Positions 34,565 through 47,890 of a stretch of DNA of 64,000 bases are shown here, in pieces. The notes beneath the pieces were generated by a model that searched no databases, was not told where the DNA came from, and saw nothing but the letters and a program-made list of their open reading frames with translations. The position numbers and the translations under genes were made by a program. Each line of letters opens with the position of its first letter. The stretch's first letter is position 1. Origin of the DNA: Ambrosia x helenae (Eukaryota; Streptophyta; Magnoliopsida; Asterales; Asteraceae); the NCBI GenBank assembly GCA_030844895.1, contig CM061223.1, positions 18,531,446 through 18,595,445 on the forward strand, in the 5' to 3' direction.

Positions 34565-36420
34565 TAAGTGATTTTTTAAAAAATTCAAATATTTTTAATA
34601 TGGTTGGATGGTAAGAATGGAAACAACATATTTAAACAATAAAAAAATAAGTAGTATTTAAACATTAAAGTTAATACCAATTTGAAAAAAATAATGTTAT
34701 AAATATTAACTTAACAAAATTTATAACTGACATGAAATTGTTTATTTTTTAAATACATATTTTGATGACTGCATATGTTATTTAACAAATTACATTATAT
34801 TTGATTATTTTAGTATAGTACATGAGTAATTCAACCATTTAATGTATATATATATTTTTTAAACATAACTTTTTTATTATTAATTATATAACTCTAGAGT
34901 TATCAACTCATGTAATAAACAAAATTGTAACATAGTTCCTTATCTATTTATAAATTCAAATATAATTTGAATTATCCAATTTTATTATTTAATACAATAA
35001 ATTCAAATATAATTATATTAAGTGGTTTGTGAAAGCATAACATAAATATATTAAATTGAATTTTAGTAATCTATATTAATAATCATAGTTGTAACATAAA
35101 TCATTAAAAACAAATTGAATGACTTCTTTTATTAATATAAATAGAGTCTCATTTCATGTTATAGCTATAATTATTAATATAATTACTAAAATTCAATTCA
35201 ACACATTTATATTATGTTTTTGCGGTTAATATAATTATATTTTTATACAAAATTAGAAATAAATTATTACACATAATTTGAAAAGGTTTATTAACTAACC
35301 GAATTAAATATAATTAAAACATCAGTGATTTTTTTTATAACATATTTATATGTTATTAATTTTGAATTTAAATCATATACCTTAAATTAACCCATTTAAA
35401 AATGATCTTTTATTCAATGTTTAAAACTATGTTTGTTACGATGTTTTGACAAATGATTATTAAGTTTTATTATTACTGGTTTTGGTCATTGTTTTAGATA
35501 TTAAATATGCTCAGAAAATACATATTAATTTTAGATATTTAAAATAGTTCAAAAGTCAATTAAAAAAAATAATAATAACACAATGTAACTATTTATATTT
35601 TGTTCTAAACAATAAATAAAATAAACCAATCAACATTAATCTATTTATATTTATACTAATACAAGACAACACATGGAGTACATAGAACTCCTTCATAAGC
35701 TTCCCATTTTATTTTTTAAAACAATACATTTATTTTAATTTTTTTATTTAATAATTATCATTTATTTAGTTTTTATTGGTTACAACTATAATTATTAATA
35801 TAATTACCGAACTTCAGTTTTATATATATTATATGTTTTTTGTAAATCAATTAATATAATTATATTTCAATACAAAACTAGAAATAAATTATTAGACATA
35901 ATTTGAAAATATTAATAACTAACAGAAGTAGGTCTAACCTTTTTTAAGATAGCATATTTATATTAACTAACTTTATTAAAAACTTTTCCTTTTTTAAGAT
36001 AGCATATTTATATTATTAATTTTAAATCTTGTACCTTAAATTAACTTATTTTTTAATTTGTGGTCTTTCACTCTAAGTTTAAAACTATATTTCTTACAAT
36101 TTTACTTAATAAACAAAATAAAATAAATCAATCCACATTAATTAAATATTTGATTTAATACAAAACTAAATATGCTTGGGTATTTTCATATTATAATAGC
36201 TTGATATATAAAATACATTTTATATATGAAAAATCATTGTTTGAAATCTTCATTGACTTTGTCTTTTCAAGTTACTTCAACAAGGTAATGCAATATCTAA
36301 GTGGCCACAGTCTTTTCATTACTAATTCGTTTCAATTTTCATTTTCATACAATTAATTCACATAATCTTTTTCTATAATTATAGTCAAATTGAACCAATA
36401 CGTCATTATATTTAAGGATC
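34565..36420. other. Very AT-rich intergenic DNA with hairpins
   Basis: No gene seen. A roughly 40-bp inverted repeat with a 70-75 bp loop lies near 35053-35196 (left arm around ttgaattttagtaatc). A tandem copy of ttttttaagatagcatattt occurs near 35940 and 35990. These look like decayed MITE or duplication debris. Confidence 0.45.
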
Positions 36421-36782
36421 TTGATGTTAGAATAAAATGATTATACAAAAGTTGTCTTCCACTAAAAATGCCTTCAATTGTCGGGTAGCTTCTTGCATCG
36501 TCAAGCAGTCATCCATCCATCTCTTTATTAACCTGAAATCAACCTAACGTTTATGCAAAAGTCAGCTACGCTGAGTGAGTTCAAGTTTTTATAAATTTAT
36601 GTAGACAGGTAATTTGTCAAAATAAGTATTCACAAAATACCTCAACCTCAAATTTAACAATAAGCGCAATCCGCTAATTGTTTTCCCCAAGCAACAATCA
36701 AAATCTAGGATAGGCATACTCTGCCTAATTACCTCAAGACTTCACTTACAACACAAAGTACAATCTAGTCTATTTAAGCCAA

Positions 36783-37230
36783 ACCAAAGCTAGAGATTGA
36801 AGCAGACATATCCCACTTCTGTCATAGCTCAGTTTATAAAAATACACATAATATAATTTAAACCAAAGCTAGAGATCAAAGCAGGCATATCCCACCTCTG
36901 TCATAACTCAGTTTATAAAAATACACATCATATAACTCAAACCAAAGCTAGAGATCAAAGCAGGTATATCCCACCTCTGTGATAGCTCAGTTTATAAGAA
37001 TACATATAATGTGAACTATGTAACAATCCTGACTCAAAATCAAGACTAGAGATTAGAGCAGGCATACCCCACTTCTGTCATAGCCCAGTTCGACATATCA
37101 GGTAGATCTCGATATAGTCTATTATATATAATAACAGGCATAACATAAACTAAGCAACAACCATGACACAAAACCAACCCCTTAGATCACAACAGGCATA
37201 TCCTACTTCTGTCATAGCCCAGTTTATAAG
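36783..37230. repeat. 79-bp tandem array
   Basis: Units begin near 36783, 36861 and 36940 with aaaccaaagctagagat, followed by a block with catatcccac and ctctgtcatagctcagttta. Two more diverged units follow near 37040 and 37170. Such arrays often sit in LTR-retrotransposon untranslated or LTR regions, but no retrotransposon domain is visible here. Confidence 0.8.
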
Positions 37231-37239
37231 GTCAGATAG

Positions 37240-37254
37240 TCGCCAAACACAGTT

Positions 37255-37288
<34 letters not shown>

Positions 37289-38750
37289 AACACATATAAC
37301 TCAAACCTATATATGCCTATATATAGGTACATTCATTTTTATATACGTATAAACATATACAACAATCCGAATTATTTTATTCGGGTTGTCTTCAAACATG
37401 TAGGTTAAAAAACATAAAATAACCTACTTGCGTTTTAAGCCCAGAAAAATATTTGAGTTAATATGGATTTCGTTCGTTCACAAAAATATTTATAACTTTA
37501 TAAAAATATTTTGTGACTTCATAAAAATAATCTTGCTAGTTTAGCATGCACGTCAGCCCAAAAATATTTAGAAAAATAATAACTAAAAGAGTGGGCGCAA
37601 AAACTCACAGGTTGCAAAGCTTTCATTTCACAACTGTCACTTGAATAAGTCTCCAAACAAGAACTTGTCGTCGCACAAACCATCACGATCAATCCTTGTA
37701 TCTCAAAATCACAAATCCATTCCAAAACAACAAGCTACAAGCTCGGCTCAAACTATCCCAAACCGTATAAAGGACGCTTTGAATCGCCTTTACGTACGTG
37801 TCGTCCTATACGCGTCTGTTCAGAACTCATGTAACAAATTGCGAACCACATATCCACGCGCTCATCTGGACATGACCGTCCTAAAAACATTTTCGGCGTT
37901 GGCTGCCGACGCCTTCGCTGCTGCAGGAATGCAGAACAGCCCTCCAAATCATCCAGTTTTGCATGCCAACATTCGAGTAGACCAAAACCGACCCCAAACA
38001 AACTCCGTTTAAAGCAAATAATATGTCCACGCGTCCTTATTGCCGAACCGTTTCAAATCCATTAGTTTTCGTCACCGGAATCCTCTGCTATAGTCGTCGG
38101 AAAGAGAAACAATGGTCGTACGTCACTGTTTTATGCGTCTGTCTTCGCGCGGCTCGTAACCCTATCATACGAACTCCGTTTGGGACAAATAATATATCCA
38201 CGCGACCGCATCGGAAAGCACTATCACCCTGTGCCAACTTCATCCCCATATTCTGTCGGATCCGTCGACAGTGGCCAAAACAGTGGCCGGAAATCCTGAA
38301 ACCTGGCTGGAATCTAAGTTTTAATTGAATCATTCTACCGTAAAGACTCCAAATCACCCTCTTTCGCCTCCAAAACATTATCCATAAAACCCGAAATCAT
38401 AACAAACATGATAATCCGAGCTCCCTCCCTCTCTTTTCCTTGTTGCCATAACCTTCTCTCATCATCTCTCTTGTGGCTGCACCAACACACCTTTAGGAAG
38501 GTTATGACCTAGGGTTTTCCTCCTAATTGTGTTTTAAAAAACTATATTTACACGTAGGCCCTCCAAGTTCACACAAGTTTTATCTTGTTACCAAAGTAAC
38601 CAAAACCCACTCTCAATATTGACAAGAAGGGTCCCTCTAAATCCATTAGATAAAGGTTTTCACATGAAAATTGGTTAAATGGGCCAATCAATAAAATATA
38701 GATAGTCCATATATCTGGTTCGTTAGAATGACGGATTTAGGGATGTTACA
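37240..38750 (-). repeat. Possible LTR-like or retroelement-derived segment
   Basis: The right edge reads, on the minus strand, TGTAACATCCCTAAATCCG, a common type of plant LTR start. Inside, a block actccgttt followed by caaataatat and ccacgcg occurs twice near 38000 and 38175. A GA-repeat sits near 37267-37289. No protein domain could be recognised in the ORFs here, and the opposite terminus was not found, so the call is weak. Confidence 0.35.
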
Positions 38751-39286
38751 AATGCTCAAAGGTGAAACTAATAGCAAACCACAGGGACTAATTATGTAGT
38801 TCTCTCTATTAATTTGTTTGGAACATCATTTTTATTTTATTTTTTTTATAGTTTTTAAATGTTTTTTATTTTGTTTGGAACATTCATTTATTTTTATAAA
38901 ACACTATTATTAACGAATTTTAAAACATTAACACTATGGCTAAGCACTTACTGGCGAAGAGGTCGCCAAATAACTCCTAGGTGTGTTCGGTTCACCAAAA
39001 GGGTATATCTTAATCATTCAACTAGTCTCTCACTCCTTAAATTTCAAATTGATACGGAATGAAAAATTTACCCTGTTTTCCCTTCACTTGTGTTCATAAC
39101 CCTCATCCCACCACTCATGCACCACCTCCTCGACCCACCACCACTTCTTCCACCACCGTATCGGCATACTCTTACTGGTTCAAAGTCTCTTACCCAATCA
39201 GATTTATTGATCACTCAACACTTAATGACATATATATATATATATATATATATTTCCAAACAACCCCATAGTCTTTAAATTTTTTG
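38751..39286. other. Intergenic, no gene seen
   Basis: AT-rich with a TA microsatellite at about 39231-39253. The short ORFs here have no recognisable similarity. Confidence 0.4.
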
Positions 39287-40428
39287 GAGTTAATTACATA
39301 GTTGGTCCCTATGCTTTACAGTTGGTCCTTGTGGTTTAAAAATTACACAATTGGTTCTGATGGTTTGATAAATGTCTTCCATGGTTGCATTTCATAACAT
39401 GAATGGTCCTTATTAGTTAATGTGGTTAAATTTTCCAGTTAAGTCCATATAAAATTATCAAACTACCGTCTCCTCCTCATTTCAACACACCGCCATACTA
39501 TCAACTAGCAACACAATCAACACCGCCACCGTGCCACCACCATTGTACAAACTAACACATTTGCCCATCACCATGGCCATCACCGATTCACCTCCGACGA
39601 TTGTTGTATATATTCACTGATTCACATATATGTTTCATGCGAGTTGTATTATAACGACGATGGTGAGACATTACCACAACCCAACTTTGACATAAACCAA
39701 TCGACCATGTTGACATACCATCTTTGACAAAATCTATCTAAGAAGCTCTAAACCTCCTCACACTCCTTGCATAAAAAAACGTGTACTTCTCATCCGAAGA
39801 CGATTATGGAATTGTGAGATGTTGAAATCAACAACTTAATGATAGTTGTGTCATGGGTGAGTTGTGTCGATTTAAAGGTATTCCTCAAAGCTGGGGTGGT
39901 GGTTGGGAGGAGATGAGGTGTTTGTGTTCCTTGATAAAGATGTGAGAAGATCAAAAGACGATGATGATGATGATGATGGTATTTAATAAATTAATTTATT
40001 TGTTTTTTAATAATAGGAGTAATTTGGTCATTTCACACATATTTAACTGGAAAACTTAACGACCATCCATGTTAAGAACTACCCGTGTTACATAGGGATG
40101 AGCTCGGGACGGTAACGGTGCCAACCGATACCGATCCCGAAAATACCGATCACAAAAACTCCCAATACCGATACTGATACCAAAAATATGCGGTACGGTA
40201 CGGTATCGGTTCAGTATGGTATCGGTATTTTACTTTAAAATACCGATACCATACCCGTACCGATACAGAAACCGAAACCGAAAACCTCTAAATGTGGGTA
40301 CCGATACCGATACCGAACACCCTCGGTTCGGTTCGGGATCGGTATCGGTATCGGTTCACTATTTAGGGCTATATGCTCATCCCTAGTGTTACACATTTAC
40401 AACCATTAGGACCAATTATGTAATTACT
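39287..40428. mobile_element. Non-autonomous MULE-like element with nested MITE
   Basis: The left arm gagttaattacatagttggt is matched in inverted orientation by the right end accaattatgtaattact, and similarity extends about 150 bp inward once the MITE at 40093-40385 is removed. The interior has CACC-rich DNA and no transposase. No flanking duplication was found, so the element is old or the right edge is off by a few bases. It lies 55 bp left of the larger MULE at 40484. Confidence 0.7.
40093..40385. mobile_element. CCGATACC-rich hAT MITE, copy 3 (best preserved)
   Basis: Perfect 11-bp TIRs tagggatgagc / gctcatcccta with an exact 8-bp duplication gtgttaca at 40085-40092 and 40386-40393. The body is an array of ccgatacc/ggtatcgg words plus the ctctaaatgtgggtaccg block. 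It inserted into the right TIR of the MULE-like element at 39287-40428. Confidence 0.93.
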
Positions 40429-40772
40429 AGACGTTAAGAACAAAAAATACAAGATTTACAAAACACATGAACCAACCAAACAAGAGTTAATTACACGGAT
40501 GGTCCCTGTGCTTTACATGATTTTCATACATGCCCCCAAATAACACGTATGGTCCTGGTGCTTAATACTTTTGTACTCGGATGGTCCCTCAGTCAAACGG
40601 CTGTCCATTTCAGATGTTAAGTTCCCTCACATGCCTGTCATGTGAGGGTAATATTGTCATTTTAGTTGGCTTTATTATTAAAAACATAAACATTCCCCCA
40701 TTTCCCTCATAAATAAACATCGGATCATCATCTTCCCTCCCTCATCTTCTTCTTCACCCCAACCTTCAATCA

Positions 40773-41150
40773 ATGGCCACCTGTTCATGTGGTCAGCTTG
40801 CAATTGTTTGAACCTCTTGGATGGATCAGAACCCAGGACGTCGTTTCTACAGTTGTCCAGATCGGGTAAGGTTTTTAGTTTAAGAAATCACCTTTAATTT
40901 TTGGTTTTAATGTTGGATGTTGGTTAAAATGGTGCAGAGGGAGAACTGTCACCGTCGAGGATTTGTTGGTTGGCTTGACCCACCTATGTGCCCTCGTGTT
41001 GTGCATGTAATTCCTGGCCTTTTGAGAGCAAGAAACAGATTGGAGGAGGAAAGGGATGAATTGAAAGCAAAAAATCGAAGGAAGAACATGATGATCTTCA
41101 TGCTTGTTATAATATTAGGGCTACTGTTTGGAAAGTTTAACTCTATGTAA
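40773..41150 (+). pseudogene. MULE accessory GRF zinc-finger gene, one stop codon
   Basis: Two exons, 40773-40865 and 40938-41150. Exon 1 gives MATCSCGQLAIV, then an in-frame TGA at 40809-40811, then TSWMDQNPGRRFYSCPDR; exon 2 continues RENCHRRGFVGWLDPPMC, a coiled-coil stretch (RLEEERDELKAKNRRK) and a hydrophobic tail (MMIFMLVIILGLLF). Exon 1 length (93 against 90 bp), the phase-0 intron position, domain order and place in the element match the intact gene at 22762-23158. The stop is at a position that is arginine in the intact copy, so a CGA-to-TGA change is likely. Confidence 0.85.
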
Positions 41151-42199
41151 TGGATAACTTGATGTCTAGATCTATGTATTATGTATGAAGTGTCCAATAT
41201 ATGTCCAAATATATGTAGATTGGACAAGTTTTGTAATCAATGAAAGATTCTCTTGTTTGGACAATTTTTGTGCATTTAGTTTGTGCAGTTAATGAAGTCA
41301 CCTACCAATGAATTAATGATTGATGTGGTAAATTACATTAACATTCAACTACCAATGCAATAAAGAGGTACCTACCAATGTCTAATGGGTCAAACAAAAA
41401 ATAGAAAGAGAAAGTATATGATACAAAGTATCCTTAACATAAGAAGTGTAAGAAGCCACTAGAACTTGCCACATGTCAATTTAACCTAACCATGATTAAA
41501 CTATCACACACCCTCCCACTTTCAAAATTATCACTGTAACTTTCCATAACCACTGCACCTACCCACACTTTACAAACCCTAAATCGTATGATTAATCAAA
41601 AAGTAATGGAAGATCACACCACAACGATTCGGTGCACAATGATGGTGAGAGTAACGATATCACCACCACTCACAACGCCATCCATCATCGACCTATCAAA
41701 ATCAAGTCTGAAGGCAATGAAGGAATGTCGAATGCCTCTTTTGCCTTGGCTGCCAGATCAGATGCCATTCGAGTTTGGAAGCCTTTAGAAACTGTAACAA
41801 ATAGGAAGTAAGGAAAAGAATGATTGAAGGAAGAAGATGGAACAGAGCAGATATTTGATTTTTAATTTTTCAAAGGTCTTTAAACCTTGCAAATCCTATT
41901 AGCTGGTTGAATACCAAAATTGGGTCTACTCAGACACCAAACAGAACAACAAGATAACCCCATTTTAATCATACCCACAAGACAAACACCACTCAATTTA
42001 CTCTAATATCTTCTCTGAGACAAATAAAATATGAAACCTTTACTGGGCTTCAATGGTTCTTTATTAATTTTTCAAAGGAAGGAAAATCTTGAAAAAGAGA
42101 CCAACCATGATTGATAGAATCTTGTGTTTTTTTTTTTTTTGGAAGGATTAAAGGTGCGTTGTAGAATTAAAGGTGCGTTTAAATATATATATATATATA

Positions 42200-42595
42200 G
42201 GTCAATTATAAAATGAAAACCCGTTTGAGTTGAGAAAACCCTCGAAAACCCATGTAAAAAATATTTTTTTCTTTGAAAAAAATAACAAATGTAAAATACA
42301 TGTTTGTAAGCGTTTTGGGCCAAAAATATAAAAAAAACGCCGATGGGATTTTTTTTTAAAAATAAACAAAGTTGCTAAAAACATAGTTAAATAGCTGAAA
42401 ACATATGTTTTTTATAGTAACTTTGTTTATTTTTTTAAAAAAATCCCATCGGCGCTTTTGTTAATTTTTTTGCCAAAATGCTTAAAAACATGTATTTTAC
42501 ATTGGTTATTTTTTTCAAGAAAAAATAATGGTTTTTTACATGGGTTTTCAAAGGTTTTCTCAACTCAAGAGGGTTTTCATTTTATCCTTCCCCTA
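42200..42595. mobile_element. Foldback element
   Basis: Two arms of about 180 bp (near 42200-42385 and 42415-42595) are inverted copies: for example aaatcccatcggcg on the right against cgccgatgggatt on the left, and aaaatgaaaaccc near both outer edges. TA repeats lie on both sides (42184-42198 and about 42600-42620). ORFs read through the arms are artefacts. Confidence 0.8.
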
Positions 42596-42744
42596 TATCT
42601 CTATATATATATATATATATGGACAAAGGTGCGTTTGAAGAATTAAATGTGCGTTTGAAGTTTTTTTAATTTTTCAAAGGTGCGTTTTCAGTTTTTTCAA
42701 AGGTGCGTTTGCTTTTTTTTATAACGTGCGTTTAAAGAATATAC

Positions 42745-43155
42745 AACGTTGCGTGCTTCCAAACTTTTTAATGAGTGCTTCTAAATTTTCAATGAGTGCT
42801 TCCAAACTTTTTAATGAGTGCTTCCAAACTTTTTAATGAGTGTTCTAAATTTTCAATGAGTGCTTCCAAACTTTTTAATGAGTGTTTAAAATGTTCAGTG
42901 AGTGCTTCCAAACTTTTTAATGAATGCTTCCAAACTTTTTAGTGAGTGCTTCTAAATTTTTAATGAGTGCTTCCAAACTTTTTAATGAGTGCTTCTAAAT
43001 TTTTAATGAGTGCCTCCAAACTTTTTAATAAATGCTTCTAAATTTCAATGAGTGCGTCTGTAATTTTGATAAGTGCGTCTGAAATTTTGATGAGTGCGTC
43101 TGAAAATTTTGATGAGTGCGTCTGAAAATTTGATGAGTGCGTCTGAGATTTTAAA
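42745..43155. repeat. Minisatellite, 21-23 bp unit
   Basis: About 17 to 18 degenerate units of aatgagtgcttccaaacttt. Two sub-families occur in order: a ttccaaac/ttctaaat type to about 43040, then a gcgtctgaaattttgatga type to 43155. Related gtgcgtttgaag words precede it from 42625. Array polarity suggests expansion from two founders. Confidence 0.85.
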
Positions 43156-44861
43156 AGCCTCTGTTTTTCACCAACTTCATCTTCTTCCTCTGCAACTTTT
43201 TTTAACCTAATTTTTATGTTTAATCATACTTATTGAAACAAAATCGAAAGTATTCGACAACTAGTACGAGCGTTTATTCATAATTGTTCATATGATTATT
43301 TTAATTCTCTGTTTTTATTATTTTTAGATTCAAATACTGATCTTACGTTTTCATTCATTGTAATCAATTTTTTTTTTGAATTGTGTAATCATTCTGAACG
43401 TGAATCAATCTGAAACGATGTAAAATCAGGGTTCAAATTAGTTCTGTTGTTACGATTTGAAAAAAAAATTAGACGGTTTTTCCTATTTTACCCATGGTTA
43501 GTTTAACCCAAGTATGATTAGGGGTTTTAATCTGCATCTAGCCATCTTGTTAATCTAATGGCTGAGATTGCTTCTTACGCTTCTTACGTTAAGAAACTTT
43601 GTACGTTATCTCTTCCCAAATAGAAATGGGTCATTGTCAAAACTAGAAACAAAATAAATGACCAAAATAATTGACCAAAACTGATTGTCCATTCTTTGAC
43701 CCACTACCAGTGTAACATCGCGTGATTTTTACTTGTCATGTATTTTAAATTATATACTTAACAAATTCCAAGTTCGCCTTTATTCGTTTCTTTTATGTTA
43801 CTCCTACCAATTCATGACGAGTCGTCATTTATCCTATTCAGTTTAGACGTTATAACAAGAAACTCTTTTAGTTAAGATTTTAATATATATTTATTTTTTT
43901 CAAATAAAACATATATATTATTAATAATAATACTTTCTTAAAAAAAAGCTTGAGTTAGTTTAAATTTACTTTTTTCTCTAAACACGACAACAACAACGAC
44001 CAACGTAGTGTTCGTTCCTTTTTTTATTTTTTTTATTATTTTTTTCTTTTTCTTTTGAGATGTCATCAATTATAACCAAATTCAACCCTCACCTAATTCA
44101 CTCTCAACCACCTCTTAACTCTCTTAATTACCCAACTACTTACCCCAACTATATATGCCCCATCTCTTTCACTTCCTAACCCTTTTTCCATCCCAAATCA
44201 CTCTCAAATCTCTTTAATCTTCAAGTTTTTCAAGCAAAAAAATTCTGCACAAAATTTGTAAGATGAAAAGCCTTAATCTTCACCTTTCTTTCACTTTCTC
44301 CACCTCTCCTCTTCTTCTAACCCCTTGGGGAAACCTCTAGGACCTTACTCTTATTTGCTATGGAAAATAAATATGAGTAGGACACCAAAATAAGGCCTCA
44401 AAGGTGGTTCATCTTCTATTATTTTTATGCACTAGAAGGTTGGTTGTAGTGACACCAACCAAGTTCACCAACAACTTAATGTTGGATGGACTTGTGTTAT
44501 GGTTAATGGTTGACAAAGGAAAGCCAAGGCTCTTTCAAACTAAGTCACCATACACTACTTTAATCTTCTAGTTATATTATGTAAATACTAAAATAGATAC
44601 TTTCAAAACTCTATTAATCAATTAACTTGGAAGGTTTGTGGTTACATCCCTACCTTACCAATCTCTTGACCCATCTTGTAACTCGGATTAGTTCCATACA
44701 AGAATGGGAAAATCCCGTGTCCAAGACCCATGTTTTATCTATAAACAAAGTGGTCACGACATGAACACTCTCAAAATGGATTCACATTCCTAACTCTAAC
44801 TCATACCATCCGAATCGCCTTCATGGTGGTTTTGTGCTTGGTCATAAACTTCAACTCATGA
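43156..44861. other. Unresolved DNA inside the larger MULE
   Basis: No transposase similarity. Around 44140-44270 there is a promoter-like plus-strand arrangement: tatatatgcccc, then a CT-rich leader and an ATG at 44263 opening a 25-codon frame. An imperfect hairpin of about 16 bp lies near 44340-44387. It may be part of a retroelement LTR, but I cannot support a specific call. Confidence 0.35.
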
Positions 44862-46650
44862 TGTCACACCCCGCCAAGGCGGAAACACGGGGATGCAGCC
44901 ATCGAAAGGTTTTCAAGCACAATGTTCAAGCAACACACATTTTTATTGAAATAGTACCACCATGAAAGATGGATATTGTCATAAATTATTTAAACCAACA
45001 TAATAATATCTGGAAAATGAGATAATGTCTAGTACTAATGGACTTGGAAACAAAACATCACAAGGTTGACAAAACCCATCACTGTGGTACCACGTAGTGC
45101 ATGCTCGAACCCCTCCCTCAAATCCCTGCGGCCCTCCATTAGTTACCTGAAAAACATGCATAAAGGATTTGTCAACAATAATGTTGGTGAGTTCACGGGT
45201 TTGAATGTAACAAATAAGACCAATGTGTAATTCGTGTATGACCAATCATAGGCTAGCTAAGCGAATGATTACTGTGTAAACCATGAGTCCCATAACCAAA
45301 CCTCTTGACTGCTGTGCCTCGCGCATTGTATACTAAAGACAATGTATGTATAGTAGAATACTAACACTCTTTTGTATGTAACCGGTTAGAGCGACTAACC
45401 AAGAGTGGGGAGTGTCAACCCAATAGATCTATTAAAGTGTTCCATGGCTTTTGATAGCTAATGGTTACAGTAAACGTTGTACGAGGACTAATGAGCTCAT
45501 GAACCAATATGTCCCATGTTCCACATGGTAGTCACGATAGAATATACACACACTTGTAAATGACACTAGTATTGATGCATGTCATTCCCCCGAAATGTAA
45601 AATAGTAAAATGGGGCCGTAAAACTCACCTGATAGTGTCCCGTGTGGTCAAGTGAAGTGTGAGATAACTACCGTCTGACAATGACTGCCCTATGATTGTT
45701 AAGAGCATGGTAAGCTGTATGTTTTTGTCGTTTATCATACAAATTGTTCACCCGATATTTGTGGACCTTGTCTTTAATGTATGTGGGCCATGTTGTCTGT
45801 GATAACCTTAAGTGTACTTATGAAACATATGCTTCCAGAGATTCCAGACGTTTTGTTACACCATGGTTCCCATTGTAGCCAAGGTGGACCCCACATGTTG
45901 TCATGGTTATGAAATAATGCCAATTCATCATGTGTGGTCGGTTTTTAGGAACAATACTCGTTTTAACTTAGTACTATGCCCTTTTTAATAACCGGATGAT
46001 ATTAACACATGTTTTGGCTCATGTTAACATGTGTTGGACGCTTGTGGCCGAACATATGCATGGTGTATGCTTTGAACCCGATCGCGTATAGGTTCAAAAC
46101 AGGTTGGTTTAGGCCGATCTAGGTACAAGTGCAACTATGAGATGTGTTTTTAGTCGTGTTATGGGTGTAAGTCGATTGAAATCTCATTTGTTTTATCCTT
46201 AATTTTTTAACATAAAATCAAGTTAGTTTAGCTCAAAACCCGATCTATTAGTTGATCATACACACTTGATTTAGGTTGAAACATGTTATTCCGGTTACTA
46301 TGGTAACACTAGGGTCGATTGGTAAACGTTTAAAGTAGTGTTAACTAAGTAATGTATGGATAAATGTCATGTGTGTGGGTATTAGTCGTGTGCTAGCCGA
46401 TTAAAGGGGTTAAGGTTCGGGTGACGTGTGTGATTAAGGAGAGTTAGTAGACGAGTTAGTGATCTTACCTAGTCGAATGGAAGTGAGTACCACCCGATGC
46501 GATCCTCTAGTAGCTCAATGCCTCGTGTTCTTGTTGCTTGGTTCAAGGGATCCTCTTGGTGTTGTGATGGTTCGGCCGAGTGGTGGTGTAAGGGAGAGAG
46601 TGTGTTTTTGGTGTGGTGAGACTCCCTTTATATAGGGGAATACATGGTAA
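44862..46650 (-). repeat. LTR-like sequence ending GTGTGACA, minus strand
   Basis: On the minus strand it ends ...ccttggcggggtgtgaca at 44862. Upstream in that sense is a TATA-like box (ctatataaaggga, near 46628-46640). No protein domain is encoded. It looks like one LTR or LTR-derived transcription unit of a non-coding (LARD-type) retroelement; the 5' edge is unknown. CA and TA microsatellites lie further right at about 47503-47533. Confidence 0.5.
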
Positions 46651-47890
46651 GTCCCATACTTGATTTCTAACCTCTACTAATAAGTACATGCTCCTTGTTT
46701 AGTGAAAGTTCTTGATCACATGACAAGTTTCCATCAAGGTAGTGAGTTGGTCGATTGCTTATCATCATCCTTAGTTAGTTTGGGTAATGGTTGGACCTAG
46801 GGAAAAGAGGAATGTTTGTCTAGTGTCCATTTGTGTGCAAGAAAGCTTCCTTGTCTTTAGTGTCATGCATGGAGCATTAGGACAAGATTAGTGTCAACAT
46901 CAAGGTGATATTGGGTGGGATTGTGGCTGTCGAAACATGTTAAGGTGGGAGAGATAGGTGTAGTGATGTTGACAAGTGTGTGTTAGATTGGTAAGGTCCC
47001 TTTCGGCTGATCCTAGACTCTCAAAGGAGAAGGATAATCACTAGCAAGGTGATGGTAGGTTCATTTGTTTGTTTCCTCCTTTGGTATAAGAATGTTAGTG
47101 TCATGGTGATGCAAGGGACTTGAGGTTATGCTTGGGGTATTTCGGCCGATATGTCTTAGGGCATAGAAGGTTTCATGTATCCTACAAGGACATGTCACTA
47201 ACAATGATCTTGTTTGTTGTCTTATGTTTGACAATGTCCTTCATGTTGTTTTGGTATTGGCCGATGGGTTGCTTGTGTACATGAGGAAGTTGGCTAGTTG
47301 CTTTCATGGTGTAAGAAAATGAAGGTTTCCTTTTATATGTATAGTTTGGACATTCCTTGACAAGAACTCATGAGAGTTTCTTGGGTTTTGGTTTCGGCCG
47401 AAGGACAAACAAGAGGAAAGTTTCATGTGTTGTCAAGATATTCAAGTGTGTATATGCCTAGGCTGAGCATGTTCATGTGTGTATGTGTTGCAATAGATTC
47501 GATGGCACACACACACACACACATATATATATAGGTTTAATGTTGATAAATGGATTTACTTGTTAGCTTGTGTTTTGTTCGATCATTAAACCAAGGTATG
47601 TTGTGGTTTGATTAGTTTATAGACCATCCAATGACGGCATCAACATGTATTGTATTTGTAAGTTACGAGCACGAGTTATTAGATGTTGATGTATGATAAC
47701 ATTGGTGATCCAAGAATATGTGTTAGCGAGGCGTTATCGTGTGTTAGTGAATGACAACCCTTATTGGATGCTTGTTTGGTGATTTATACAGGTGTTGTAT
47801 GACTAACAAGTGTACCATGTTGAGTTTTTCTGGTTAACTCTTGCTTCACTAGACTGGGGAGGGGGGGGAGGGTATAAGGTATGCAGAAAG
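46651..47890. other. Repetitive, non-coding DNA
   Basis: GT-rich sequence probably belonging to the LTR-like units on either side, with a CA/TA microsatellite at about 47503-47533 and a G-rich patch near 47858-47872. No gene seen. Confidence 0.4.

Noticed and set aside
36783..37230. CRISPR array
   Set aside because: Units are contiguous 79-bp tandem repeats without unique spacers, in a plant nuclear context.
37641..38328. Two plus-strand ORFs of 101-123 codons
   Set aside because: No recognisable domain, overlapping ORFs on the other strand, and an internal repeat; likely retroelement-derived chance frames.
41588..41788. ORF inside the larger MULE as a third element gene
   Set aside because: 66 codons, no recognisable motif and no counterpart in the intact MULE.
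42072..42646. Three mutually similar ORFs
   Set aside because: They are readings of the two arms of the foldback element.
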